Source: Petunia secreta (lineage: Eukaryota; Streptophyta; Magnoliopsida; Solanales; Solanaceae). Taken from it: 64,000 bases of DNA. Numbering within the stretch: the stretch's first letter is position 1; each line of letters opens with the position of its first letter. Of this stretch, positions 1 through 9,719 are shown one piece after another. The notes under the pieces are model-generated. The model saw nothing but the letters and a program-made list of their open reading frames with translations. It was not told the DNA's origin and did not search any database. The stretch lies in assembly GCA_029990175.1 (NCBI GenBank), contig JARKIP010000030.1, forward strand, positions 18,288,217-18,352,216, written 5' to 3'. The translations under genes were made by a program, and so were the position numbers.

Positions 1-243
1 AATCGCATGGTCAAGTCTTTTGGCAAGAAAGTGAGAGTGAGAGACTTCAAACCGGGGCAATTGGTGTTAAAGAGGATCTTTCCTAATCAAGAAGAAGCAA
101 GGGGCAAATTTGCACCGAATTGGCAGGGTCCATATGTGGTTCATCGGGTTTTATCCGGAGGAGCACTAATTCTGGCCGAAATGGATGGTCAAGTTTGGCC
201 AAAAGCAATCAACGCAGATGCTGTCAAAAGATACTATGTTTGA
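1..243 (+). CDS. 3' end of Tat/Ogre-like Ty3/gypsy polyprotein (integrase C-terminus, GPY/F module)
   Basis: The frame is open from the first base, so this is the tail of a longer pol gene whose RT, RNase H and integrase core lie outside the window. The visible ~80 residues contain the integrase C-terminal module: a basic stretch, then 'KFAPNWQGPYVVHRVL', then a small beta-rich segment ending in 'INADAVKRYYV' before TGA. This ending is characteristic of Tat-lineage gypsy elements, and no chromodomain follows. The long 3' untranslated region, purine tract and TGTTGAC-type LTR downstream agree with that placement. The frame is undamaged over the visible part, so the element may be fairly young. 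Exact lineage (Ogre or Retand) is inference. Confidence 0.85.
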   Translation, partial: NRMVKSFGKKVRVRDFKPGQLVLKRIFPNQEEARGKFAPNWQGPYVVHRVLSGGALILAEMDGQVWPKAINADAVKRYYV

Positions 244-291
244 GGCAATCGTAAGTTAGCATGGTTTTGAATGTAATCTTTGATGTAAGGC

Positions 292-646
292 GAACTACGC
301 GTGACCTGAATCCCAAGGCGGGATACGTAGTAACTCACATAGAGTTTGGTCGCATTAATATAAGAATTTCTCCTAGTTCCTCTTTTATGTAAGTTTGAAC
401 TACTTCTGACCTGATTCCTGGAATGGCAACAGGATAAGTAGGCAATCCCCGTCGGATTCGGTCAAAATATTGTAACACTTTAGGCTTGTTTATCTTTTAT
501 GATGTAATGCCGAACTATGCATCTGGGCAGATGTATGAATTTTCCAATTCGGATACCGCTTCGTACTTAGATTGCCATATTTTCCCAAAAAATCTTTATG
601 TAAGCAGAACTACGCATGGTCTGATTCCCGTGGAAGGATACGTAGG
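292..646 (+). repeat. Repeated ~40-nt hairpin motif (copies 1-4)
   Basis: A degenerate motif beginning GAACTACG and ending CGTAGG occurs near 292-331, 398-442, 512-540 (weak) and 609-646. Its two arms are complementary: an outer stem such as CTACG/CGTAG in copies 1 and 4 and CTACTT/AAGTAG in copy 2, and an inner stem such as ATCCC/GGGAT or TTCCTG/CAGGA. Because the arms change together between copies, an RNA hairpin in the 3' region of the element's transcript is plausible. Copy 3 is degenerate but has its own CATCTG/CAGATG arms. Confidence 0.65.
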
Positions 647-1338
647 CGCTCTTAACGAGCTCGACTCTATAATATTAAAATTTTCAGTCTCCCCTAAAGC
701 AAGCAACTGGGGCAATTTTGCAAGATATTTTGAAGGTTTTAAAGATAGCAACTGGGGCAATTTTGCAAGATATTTTGAAGATATGGAAGATAGAAAACTG
801 GGGCAAATTTTGCAAAAAGAGTTCGGAGGCATAAAGATTATAACTGGGGCAGATTTTTGCAAAATTGGTATTACTTATCAAAGGATGAAGTGGCAGAGTT
901 CTAAAGTATTCAAGATTAGCACAAGTCGCAAAGACAAAGGACGTTCAGTTTGTTTCAAGATATGTCATGAGTTTGAGTTAAAGCAGAAATTTTTAAATGC
1001 ATTATAACCTTCGGTTGCATAACAATGATTATTTGTTTAATATTTTATCAAATTACTTTACTTTGCCTCTATCTTGAAATATTATACAATATTGAGTTCA
1101 TAAGTCAAGTCTCTGAGTATAATTTGCTAGCCCAAGTCTAAAGAAGAATGAGGGAGCATCGACAGCAAGTTCAAGATGAATTAGCACAAATCAAACGCCC
1201 CTACCCAAAACTAACAAAATTTTCTTTGAGAGCAGGAACATGAAAGCTTGCAATGAAATGATCATTTGCACTATGGACGAATAATTTATTGAACGCGCAT
1301 TCAAAGTTGCCTTGCAGATTGCGTCGCATTGCCTTTTC

Positions 1339-1366
1339 ATGACTTAAAGCATTATGCTTTGTCATG
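1339..1366 (+). repeat. Inverted repeat in the Tat 3' region
   Basis: An inner 7-bp arm pair, AAAGCAT/ATGCTTT around a single T, is extended by an outer CATGA/TCATG pair with a small internal loop. It could fold as a stem-loop in the element's transcript. It may have arisen by chance in AT-rich sequence. Confidence 0.4.
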
Positions 1367-1729
1367 AGTTATTGCCGAACAGGCGGCATTTCTACCCCTG
1401 GGACTTTAATTCCTAATAGGCGACAAAGCCGAGGCTTGTTTTTGCGTTTTCAAAACTAAGCCAAATAGGGCATCGCTTTGTTTCAGGTTATAATCCGCAC
1501 AAGGCCATTCTCGCCGGATTGTCTCGCCAATTGATTTATCAATGGCTATCACACCAACTACATTTCCGCACTACTTTTCTCTGAACTTGTTTTGAATAAT
1601 GTCTTCGCACTTGCTCTAAAATTAACGCCTTGCTTTACTCATCCAGGTTGACCATCGGCTGCGAGGATCCTCTTTGTTGGACTATCTCGCCCATTGATTC
1701 GCCAAATGGCTCTTGCATTGCTCTACATT

Positions 1730-2610
1730 CCCGCATTGCTTTTCTTTGCACTTGCTTTCAATTATTACTTTGCACTTGCTTTATGTTATGAACCGCTTTA
1801 CTTTTAGCTTTTTAGGTTAACAGGCCAGTCCCGAGACCCTCCTTGCTTCGTGTCGGACCGGTTCGCCAGCTGATTTGTTCGACAATCAATTCCAAGACTC
1901 TCCTTGCTGCGTGCCCGACCGGCTTGCCAGTTGATTTGTGAAGATATTCAAATTGCCTTGCACTTGCTTTCAATTATGACTTTGCACTTGCTTTATGTTA
2001 CGAACCGCTTTACTTTTAGCTTTTTAGGTTAACAGGTCAGTCCCGAGACCCTCCTTGCTTCGTGCCGGACCGGTTCGCCAGCTGATTTGTTCGACAATCA
2101 ATTCCAAGACCCTCCTTGCTGCGTGCCTGACCGGCTTGCCAGTTGATTTGTCAAGATATTCAAATTGCCTTGCACTTGCTTTCAATTAAGACTTTGCACT
2201 TGCTTTATGTTATGAACCGCTTTACTTTTAGCTTTTTAGGTTAACAGGTCAGTCTCGAGACCCTCTTTGCTTCGTGCCGGACCGGTTCGCCAGCTGATTT
2301 GTTCGACAATCAATTCCAAGACCCTCCTTGCTGCGTGCCCGACCGGCTTGCCAGTTGATTTGTCAAGATATTCAAATTGCTTTGCACTTGCTTTCAATTA
2401 TGACTTTGCACTCGCTTTATATTATGACTTGCTTTACTTTTAGTTTAACAGGTTAACATGTCAGCCCTGAGACCCTCCTTGCTTTGTGCCGGACCGGATC
2501 ACCAGCTGTTTTGTTTGACAATCAACCCCAAGACCCTCCTTGCTTCATGCCCGACCGGCTTGCCAGTTGATTTGTCAAGATTGGTGAAAATGCTTTGGAT
2601 TATGCCTTCG
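1730..2610 (+). repeat. 212-bp tandem array, about four units
   Basis: The landmark AACCGCTTTACTTTTAG recurs at 1791, 2003 and 2215, a spacing of exactly 212 bp, with a diverged fourth copy near 2427. Each unit holds two related ~70-bp halves built around 'GACCCTCCTTGC' and 'GACCGG.TTGCCAG.TGATTTG', so the array is a higher-order duplication. Arrays in this position are a known feature of Tat-lineage elements and can seed satellites. Confidence 0.85.
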
Positions 2611-3005
2611 CACTTGCTTTATTGCTTCGCCAGTTGTTTGGAAGACAACTTATCAATGATATCGCAACCCGCACTTGCAAATTTGTATCATCCATATTTG
2701 ATCATTCTTTACTTTTGATTATCAGGCTTTATTAGCAGTTGCTCGCTTACCGTTTGTTAAGTCTTTACAGAATTTTGGCAATGCCGCAGCAGCATTTGGA
2801 GCATAACATGGAACTTTTTCTTAGTAGTGAACTGGGGCAATCGTTGATATGAGCTAGACTCGTCAACGAGGATCTAAAGAAATGCACTCGAACAAGCAAA
2901 TTCTATCCTAATCTTTTGCTTCGGATTAGGACGTCCGTTTGAATTCTTTCCTATTCGTGCGTCTTTTTCAATCAATCGTGCAAGTTTTCGTGTCTAAGTG
3001 TCGTC

Positions 3006-3048
3006 GAACTACATATGGCCTGATTCTCTTTCAGCCCGAGATATGTAG
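3006..3048 (+). repeat. Fifth copy of the Tat 3'-region hairpin
   Basis: The same motif recurs 150 bp before the polypurine tract. Its outer arms CTACATAT and ATATGTAG are perfectly complementary over 8 bp. They differ from the G:C version of copies 1 and 4 and the T:A version of copy 2 at the fifth stem position. The inner stem is TCTC/GAGA in place of TCCC/GGGA. Confidence 0.65.
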
Positions 3049-3187
3049 GCAACTCAGAAATCGGAGTTCGGCCATGCCCGTAAGCCTCGCCTTTTGGTCC
3101 TTGGAATCAAAAGTCTTGATTTTATCGGGACAAAATTAGTTTCTCGTCAACTTCTTTACCCTAAAAACTCTTTCATCCTTTTTCGGG

Positions 3188-3201
3188 TAAAGAGGGGCAG
3201 C
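3188..3201 (+). other. Polypurine tract of the Tat-like element
   Basis: AAAGAGGGGCAGC lies directly before the LTR start TGTTGAC. This is where plus-strand DNA synthesis would be primed and it fixes the left LTR boundary. Confidence 0.8.
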
Positions 3202-5390
3202 TGTTGACACCCGATTTTGTCCCTAAAATTTTAATTAAATGTCTAATTATCTAATTACTGGACAATCTTTAAAATTAAATGTAATTGTTTAATTTCTGAG
3301 GAAAAAGGCCAAATTTAGCAATGCGTGGCCTAATTTCTATCCACCATGGCAATTACCTCAATTTCCCTAATTTACCTTATAAAAGGCTAAATCCGTGCCT
3401 AACCCTAAATGCATGCCCATCTTTGCAAACAAATATATACACCATTACACATGCATACATTTCCTAAAATCAGAGCAAACCCACATCCCATTTCCCTTCA
3501 GCCCATCAGCGAATCCAGTTCCCCAAAGCCCTCACCCGTTCCCAATTCAGAAAACCCGACCCAAATTCTATTTCCCTCAACCCGTTGAAGCCTAATCTCC
3601 CCGATCCCTCTTCTGATTCCCTCCAAATCAATCCTCATCACACAAACAGCCAAGAATTCGTACCCCACTGGTCCCCCCATCCTTTACCCTCTCTCTAGTA
3701 CAAGAAGCCAATCTCAAGCGTCCATTTCAAATCAAGTTTCATCCGAGCCGTAAATTGATCCCAACGGCCATTTTTGTAGGGATAAGGGTTTGATTCGTAC
3801 CACCTTTATGGGAAGAGACGAATCTAACCCTTATGCTACAAGGAAAAGGTCGATTTTGGGTCAAAATTTGAGCATTTTATCAAAAGGGTCCGAAGCCCTA
3901 ATCCGAGGTATATATATTCCTTATTTTGTTCATTTATGGGGTTCCAGTTTTTTGGGAAAGAGAGAAGTTCATATAGAGGCAGCAGCATTAAAGAAAACCC
4001 TAGGATAATATTTTACATTCAGTTGATAGTTTCAAATTAAATATGAGATAAGTTTCTGATTCTAAAAGGTAAAGCGTCACTGCTACTCCTTTTTGTGTCG
4101 TCGCTTTATTATTCGAGTCATCGACCTTACTCAAGTCGCTTAGTCGAGTCCCCTTATTCGGATCCCTCGCCCTAGTCACTGCACCTAAGAAGTTGCTAAA
4201 CTCACAAATTGGGATGACGTGCATTTGGAGGTTACTTGAACCGCTCCGCATTTTCGGGACTTGATATTCCCGAAAATGTAAAACAAAAAATGAAATTAAT
4301 AAAAATCACAAAGTCCAAGGCTCAATTATTGAGTTTGCGCTTCCGGGTTCTACCTTCTAAACTCTTTCTTTCCCGTCCTCTTTAGAAAAACATGTTTTAG
4401 GAGCCCTGTAAAAATAGAAATGGTATTTGAATTGTGAATAATTATTGTAAATTACTTAAACTGTTTTATATGAATGCTTTGTATCATTTCTTTTCGAATC
4501 GCCAATTAATTTATGGATGTTTAGAATCATTTGTCAATTAATGAGTGCGAAATCAAATTCGACTAAAAATCGTACCCTCGCATTAATTCGCATTTGAGTT
4601 GCTTCTTTATTTATTATATTAAATATTCAATTATTTATTTATCTAATCTAATTTATTTATTTAGTTAATCAATTAAATTTTAATCTCTTATTTATTTACT
4701 TAATCTAATTTATTTAATTTAAATTAATTATTTATTTAATCAATTAAATATTTATTTATTTATTTAATTAATCAATTATTATTCATTTACTCTTTTATTT
4801 AATTAAAATTTATATGTGTTCATATATTTAATTAAGTTATTTATTTATCTATTTATTCAATCAATTAATTAATCCTTTATTATTATCCAATTATTTATCT
4901 AGTTTGTTTTATTTAATTATCTAACTTCATTTAACCTTTACTTATTTATTTAATTAATTAATTGATTATTATTTCATTATCTATTTAATTAATCTTAAAT
5001 TGGATCATTTATTTATCTAAGTATCGGCGTAATTAAAATCTTATCTTATTTATATTATTCATATTATCGTTATATAAAGTTAGCTTTATATATTTATTAT
5101 CCTTAGCAAATTCGTGAAAACCGTCGGATTAACCGCATTTAGCGGATTTTCGAAAGTGCTCCCGCAAGGGACCTTCTTTCGAATTTAATAGAACCACTTA
5201 CTCGGAATCTCTGATTTTAATTTAATTTCATTTAATTAAAGAATAATTGCACTCATTAGTTAAACTTAGGTTCCTAATAATCCTTAAATTAGGTGACTAC
5301 TCCAAAGAAACCCTTTGGAATTCCATTTTGTTGAAATATACCCGAAACTTGTCTTTTCTTAAAGAAAGGGTAATTTTTGGGGGTTCAACA
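3202..5390 (+). mobile_element. 3' LTR of the Tat/Ogre-like element
   Basis: The LTR starts TGTTGACACCC after the purine tract and ends GGGTTCAACA at 5390, so its ends carry the short inverted repeat TGTTGA/TCAACA. At 2189 bp it is within the range of Tat LTRs. It contains a TATA box near 3378 and a very AT-rich stretch (about 4600-5110) built from TTATTTATTTAATTAATC-like words. Immediately after the end, minus-strand copia RT coding sequence begins, so the element is inserted in that copia gene. The matching 5' LTR and target duplication lie outside the window. Short frames inside (for example 3498-3680 and 4000-4251) look like chance ORFs. Confidence 0.8.
3378..3386 (+). promoter_or_regulatory. 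TATA box of the Tat LTR
   Basis: TTATAAAAGG lies about 176 bp into the LTR, followed by a C/T-rich leader with a telo-box-like CTAACCCTAAA. It is the only good TATA match in the first part of the LTR and probably marks the U3/R transition. Confidence 0.5.
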
Positions 5391-5531
5391 CCATCAGGAT
5401 GGCATTTCTTTCTAAAAATCCATTTACAATCAATGGGTTTAGCTCCCGGAGGTAAATCAACTAGTTCCTAAGTATTATTTTGTAAAATAGAATTTATCTC
5501 AGAGTCAATAGCTTCTTTCCAAACAATTGCA
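5391..5531 (-). pseudogene. Copia reverse transcriptase, N-terminal fragment
   Basis: Reading leftward from 5531, the frame gives a typical copia RT start: 'W.EAIDSEI.SI', 'ELVDLPPGAKPI' and 'CKWIFRKK..PDG'. Homology stops exactly at the 3' end of the Tat LTR, so RT is cut there and the rest (YVDD box, RNase H) must lie left of the window, beyond the Tat element. An in-frame stop precedes ELVDLPP. Confidence 0.7.
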
Positions 5532-6377
5532 TCAGGAGAAGATATCGCTTCTAGGATCATTTTCAGCAAGATAAGTGTAAAAATCATTACCAAAAGATTT
5601 TTCAATACTTGTTCTCTTACTTCTCCTCAAATCCTTATTTTCAAAGTCATTTTCAACTACAGGATTATGCAAAATATTTTTATTTTGAGTAATAGGGGCA
5701 TGAGAAATATGATTACTCTTTAAAGGAAAAATATTTTCAAAAAATTCAGCATCTTCAGTTTCAACAATAGTGTTGCATTCAATCACATCACTTTTAATCA
5801 CAAGAAATCTATATGCAGAACTATCTTCAGCATAACCAATAAACATACAATTAGAGGTTTTCGACCCGATTTTTCTTTTCTTAGGTTCAGGTAACATAAC
5901 CTTAGCAACACACCCCCACACTTTTAAATATTTCAAGTTAGGTGGATAGCATTTCCACAATTCATAAGGTGTCTTACCAGTTTTCTTATAAGGTATTCTA
6001 TTTTGTAAATGACAAGCAGACAAGATAGCTTTACCCCAAAGATTATCAGGCGCACAAAAACTAACAAGCATACAATTCATCATTTCTTTCAAAGTCCTAT
6101 TTTTTCTTTCTGCTACTCCATTAAATTCAGGTGAGTATGGAGAAGCAATTTCATGAATTATGCCTTCCTTTTCACAATAATCATTAAGTAAAATATACTC
6201 CTTACTTCTATCAGATCTACCTCTTTTGATCTTCCTACTCAATTGATTTTCTACTTTAGTTTTGTATACTAGAAAGACATCAAAAAAATCATTTTTATTT
6301 CTCAATAAATATACTTTTGTATATCTAGAATAATCATCTATAAATGTGACATAGTATCTTTTGCCACCCCTAGTCAT
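5532..6377 (-). pseudogene. Copia integrase core and C-terminal region
   Basis: This open stretch of 281 codons begins inside the integrase catalytic domain. 'YVTFIDDYSRYTKVYLL' is followed by 'GRSDRSKEY' (second catalytic Asp) and 'YSPEFNGVAERKNRTLKEM' (catalytic Glu region). Then come the copia-typical 'NRIPYKKTGKTPYELW', 'LKVWGCVAKV' and 'SNCMFIGYAEDSSAYRF', and the linker leading to RT ('RRSKRTSIEKSFGNDF'). A stop separates it from the upstream piece, which carries the HHCC finger and first Asp. The frame is long for a relic, so the element is only moderately old. Confidence 0.85.
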
Positions 6378-6380
6378 TAT

Positions 6381-6980
6381 TTAATTCAAGTCTCCTAAAT
6401 CCGTGTGAATTAAGTCTTGCAAATTAGTTTCTCTAGAATAAACCAAAATATGTGATTTCTTAGTTTGCTTAGCTTCAACACAAATTTTACATTTATCTAG
6501 ACTAGAATAATCAACATTGGAAATAAGACCTTCAGATTGCATTTTCTTAATATAAGATAAACTAATGTGTCCAAGTCTAGCATGCCATAAATCAAAAGAG
6601 TCAATCAAGTAAGCAGAAGTACTAGGATTTTCATTCATTGCATTGAGTACAAATAAACCATGGTTACAAAACCCTTTGCCAACAAAAATATTATTTTTGG
6701 TTAATACAACCTTATCATATTCAAATGAAACCTTCACTCCAAATTTTCCTAACAATCCCATGGAAATAAAATTGGTTTGGATATTAGGAACATGTAACAC
6801 CTCATTTAGGGCCAGAGTTTTTCCAAATGTGAGTTTCAGAAGAACTTTTCCTTTTCCTAGAACTAGAGTAGTTCTGGAATCACCAAGATAAACAACTTCT
6901 TCTCCTTCCTCAATTCGGGTGTAAGAAGCAAATTCATTTTTATTTGCACAAATATGCCTAGTGGCACCATTGTCTAACAC
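6381..6980 (-). pseudogene. Copia protease end and gag-pre-integrase with HHCC finger
   Basis: The first residues are a protease active-site remnant, 'LDNGATRHIC', where the catalytic D-S/T-G is now D-N-G. The pre-integrase segment follows ('LNEVLHVPNIQTNFISMGLL'). Next is the integrase zinc finger with 'LWHARLGHIS' and 'CKICVEAKQTKKSH', then 'DLIHTDLGDLN', which holds the first catalytic Asp. Stop codons at both ends break the polyprotein. Confidence 0.8.
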
Positions 6981-7966
6981 CTAATTTTTCACACTAGACA
7001 CGAGATTTACTTTGGATATGACCACAACAATTACATCATCTGCTTCAACCAAATTTGTTTTGGTTTTAGTAGGATTGTCATTTTTTCCAACTTTTCTGTC
7101 CCTACACTGAGGTGCATGATGGCCTGGTTTGTCATACACAAAGCAATTGCCTTTTTTGTTGAAGGTTTTATTGTTGACTTTGGACTTGTAACCAGGTTTC
7201 TTTTCGTACCTGTTATTTTTATTGCGAGACTTATTGTCCTCCACGAGATTGGCTTTTGTAGCAATTTCCTTCCCTTTAGCAAAACTTGATTGCTTCCGGT
7301 TGGTGTCTTCTATGATGATGTGCTTGACTAAATCAGCAAGTGACAACAATTTGTGTTTATGTTTCAAAGTTTGCTTGTAATCACTCTAAGATTGGGGTAG
7401 CTTTTCAATTAATATACCGGCCACAAACTGCTTCGGTAAATTAATTTTCTCCGCCTTGAGATCTTCAACTAATTTATGAGACTCGTTGATTTGAGCCTTA
7501 ATGGCTTTGTTCTCGTTCATCTCCAACTTGTAAAAATTACCAATAATTATTTTTTGCTTGCTAGCATCTTCAGCGGTATACTTAGCAACCAATGAACATA
7601 TTTCCTTCGCCTCCCTGTAAGAACTATAAACATGGAACAATTTGTTAGATAAAGTACTTAAAATAATATGTCTACATACCTTATTTGTGTGAACCCATGA
7701 TTTCAATTTCTTAAAGATGATTCATCAGGGTTTGGATCTGTGAGGGCAAAAGCAACAGAGTGTATGTCAAGAACTGAGAAAATCCTTTCATGCCATCTCC
7801 TAAAAATTTCTCCACCAAATACTTCAACTTTTGACACATCGGGAAATGGTTTAGCGAAGGTAGGTGCAGGTGCAATCAGAACACCCGTAGTAACACCATC
7901 AATATTTGTAACAATAGCTTTAATATTTTGAGGAACAACATTGTCAGGTTCATTTCCGTATTCCAT
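6981..7966 (-). pseudogene. Copia gag, broken
   Basis: The likely gag start is the ATG at 7966. The N-terminal part contains 'FGGEIFRRWHERIFSVLD', matching the copia gag start. Pieces at 7386-7706 and 6981-7367 continue it in other frames: 'FVAGILIEKLPQS' is the conserved gag core end, followed by a lysine/asparagine-rich linker. A zinc knuckle reads 'NCFVYDKPGHHAPQC', with the second Cys of CCHC replaced by Tyr. At least two stops or frameshifts interrupt it. Together with the protease and integrase pieces it forms one minus-strand copia element. Confidence 0.75.
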
Positions 7967-8520
7967 GATAGAAAAATTAAATATCCTTAAGATTGTTGGA
8001 AAAATTAGATGAAACACGGATATTTTTAATAGCTTGAGGCGTGTCAAAGACACCGTCCTTAAGGATATTTCACCAATATTGGTGTATCCCCCAGGATTCA
8101 ACAAGCTCTTCTAGTTTAAAAACTAGGAGCAGGAACAACAAAGAATCCCAAAAATAGTAGAAGACCCAGTAAGAAGGAATGAGTATTGTACAGAATAAAA
8201 TTGGTTTACAAAGCTTATTCTTGTTTTCTGTTCACTGGAATGAAAGACCAAACTATCAATTTATAGGTGATGGCTAACGTTCAAGAATCTTGGCAACAAC
8301 TATAACGCTAAAAAATGTATTACTTGCAACCAACAGTAAAGAAGTAATGGCTGAGAATATTTAGCTTTGAAGTAAAGGAATTTGTAATAATTTAATAAGG
8401 GATAATGACTTGCGGGCAAGAGCTAGGCAACGGTAAGAATATTTGACCAAGTAACTCATTAACAGAATGGATTCAATATTGTAGTTTTATTTTGAGATAT
8501 TTTTTTTTTTATAATTCTAC
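7967..8520 (-). other. Probable leader and 5' LTR remnant of the copia element
   Basis: Upstream of the gag ATG the minus strand has a TATA-like CTATAAATTG near 8260-8269, followed by sequence that would be LTR and leader. I cannot find a clear primer binding site or a second LTR copy, so the boundary is not fixed. A T-rich run occurs near 8500. Confidence 0.35.
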
Positions 8521-9719
8521 AATAATAGATCCCCGATTCAAATGCATATTTTGGCTATTTGTTACCTAAATATATTTTTTTAAATGGATCACAAGCAAAA
8601 ATCTCATTTATATAGTGCTCCGATTCAAATACAGAGGGAAACTCTCTTGCACTTCAATGTCTTTTTTCTTTATTGATTTGGTTTGTTCTAAAGTTGGATC
8701 TTTTGCTTTCTAATTTTCACCGATTATTATTTGAAAAATTTGTTTATAATCCCAAAGATAAAGAATATCTTAACAAAGTCTTTTTGTAGTATTTTAATAG
8801 AGGTTTTATGTGTACATCATTTAATTGGCTTTTCTCCTATATTTATCTTAATCTCAACTTATTCATAAACAATTCGGGTAATGAAGTACTGGGTTGGTGA
8901 CTTAGACACATTTGAATCTAAATTTATGGTTACTTGAAATGTTCATTTTAGGGGACACTGTTTTCCTATTGTACCCCTTAGTAAACGTAATTCATTGTGT
9001 TTTGCAAAGAAATAAAGAGGTTATGGGAGGTAATTAAGAAATTTAAGAGAAAATGGTGCAAATCACAAAATGGTGAATAGATAAGGGGTGCAAAATATAA
9101 AAATGGAACCATCTTTCTCTAAGAAAATATTGAACTTAAAGGGTAAAATATTTTTTATTGGATAAATAGACACGATTACTTCAGACAACTAAGTTAAAAT
9201 TGTATGGTCATGGTTTTTATTATATGTAATCTTCTTTCCAAGATTTTAAGAAGTAGGGATTCCTTTAAGAATATAGAGTCTAAACCCTTTAGAGATAGGA
9301 AAATCATTTGCTTCAAGTTGCCAAACACCATTTGTGGCATTCTTGCCTTGGCTGCAATCAAAAGGGCTTTATTTACATTTAACGTGAAAGATAGAATAAC
9401 TTTCAATAACATGATGGGGAAGGGGGGGGGGGGGGGGGGGTGTAAAAATATGTTTCTATTTAGCATCCTCCAACTACATGCTTCTCTCCTGAGATTTACA
9501 TTACGGCCTCCGCTGAGATAAAGCAGGCACCAGGAGCTTGGTTTTTTTAATCAAGTCTCTCGTAATATTACTTTGTCTGTATTTTAGAACTTTGATTTAA
9601 ATTCATTTTTAATAGTAAATAAGAAATTTTATTACCAAAGGCAGTTATATAACTCAATAACAAAAAGGAAAGATATTAACTACCTATACACGCATGAACA
9701 TACTCTCCTACTGCTACTT
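8521..9719. other. Intergenic AT-rich sequence, nothing recognised
   Basis: I see no supported gene, LTR pair or terminal inverted repeat here. Short frames at 9194-9521 on both strands overlap a G homopolymer (9422-9440) and do not look like proteins. The stretch may be degraded transposon or the LINE 3' end. Confidence 0.4.
9422..9440 (+). repeat. G homopolymer, 19 bases
   Basis: A run of 19 G follows GATGGGGAA. It is the only long G tract in the window and could form a quadruplex. Length in the assembly may be unreliable. Confidence 0.8.

Larger units (their letters stand above)
244..3201 (+). other. 3' untranslated region of the Tat-like element
   Basis: About 3 kb lies between the pol stop codon and the 3' LTR, with no convincing gene. 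It holds repeated hairpins at 292-646 and 3006-3048. Several copies of the purine-rich word ACTGGGGCA occur near 706, 751, 799, 843 and 2830. The first copies sit in a ~45-bp direct repeat containing GGGGCAATTTTGCAAGATAT. There is an inverted repeat at 1339-1366 and a 212-bp tandem array. Long repeat-bearing spacers between pol and the 3' LTR are known for Tat elements. The 173-codon frame at 486-1007 crosses these repeats and resembles no protein I recognise. Confidence 0.75.

Noticed and set aside
1730..2610. CRISPR-like or satellite array
   Set aside because: Units are contiguous 212-bp repeats without unique spacers, in a plant retroelement; not CRISPR. Too few copies here to call a satellite.
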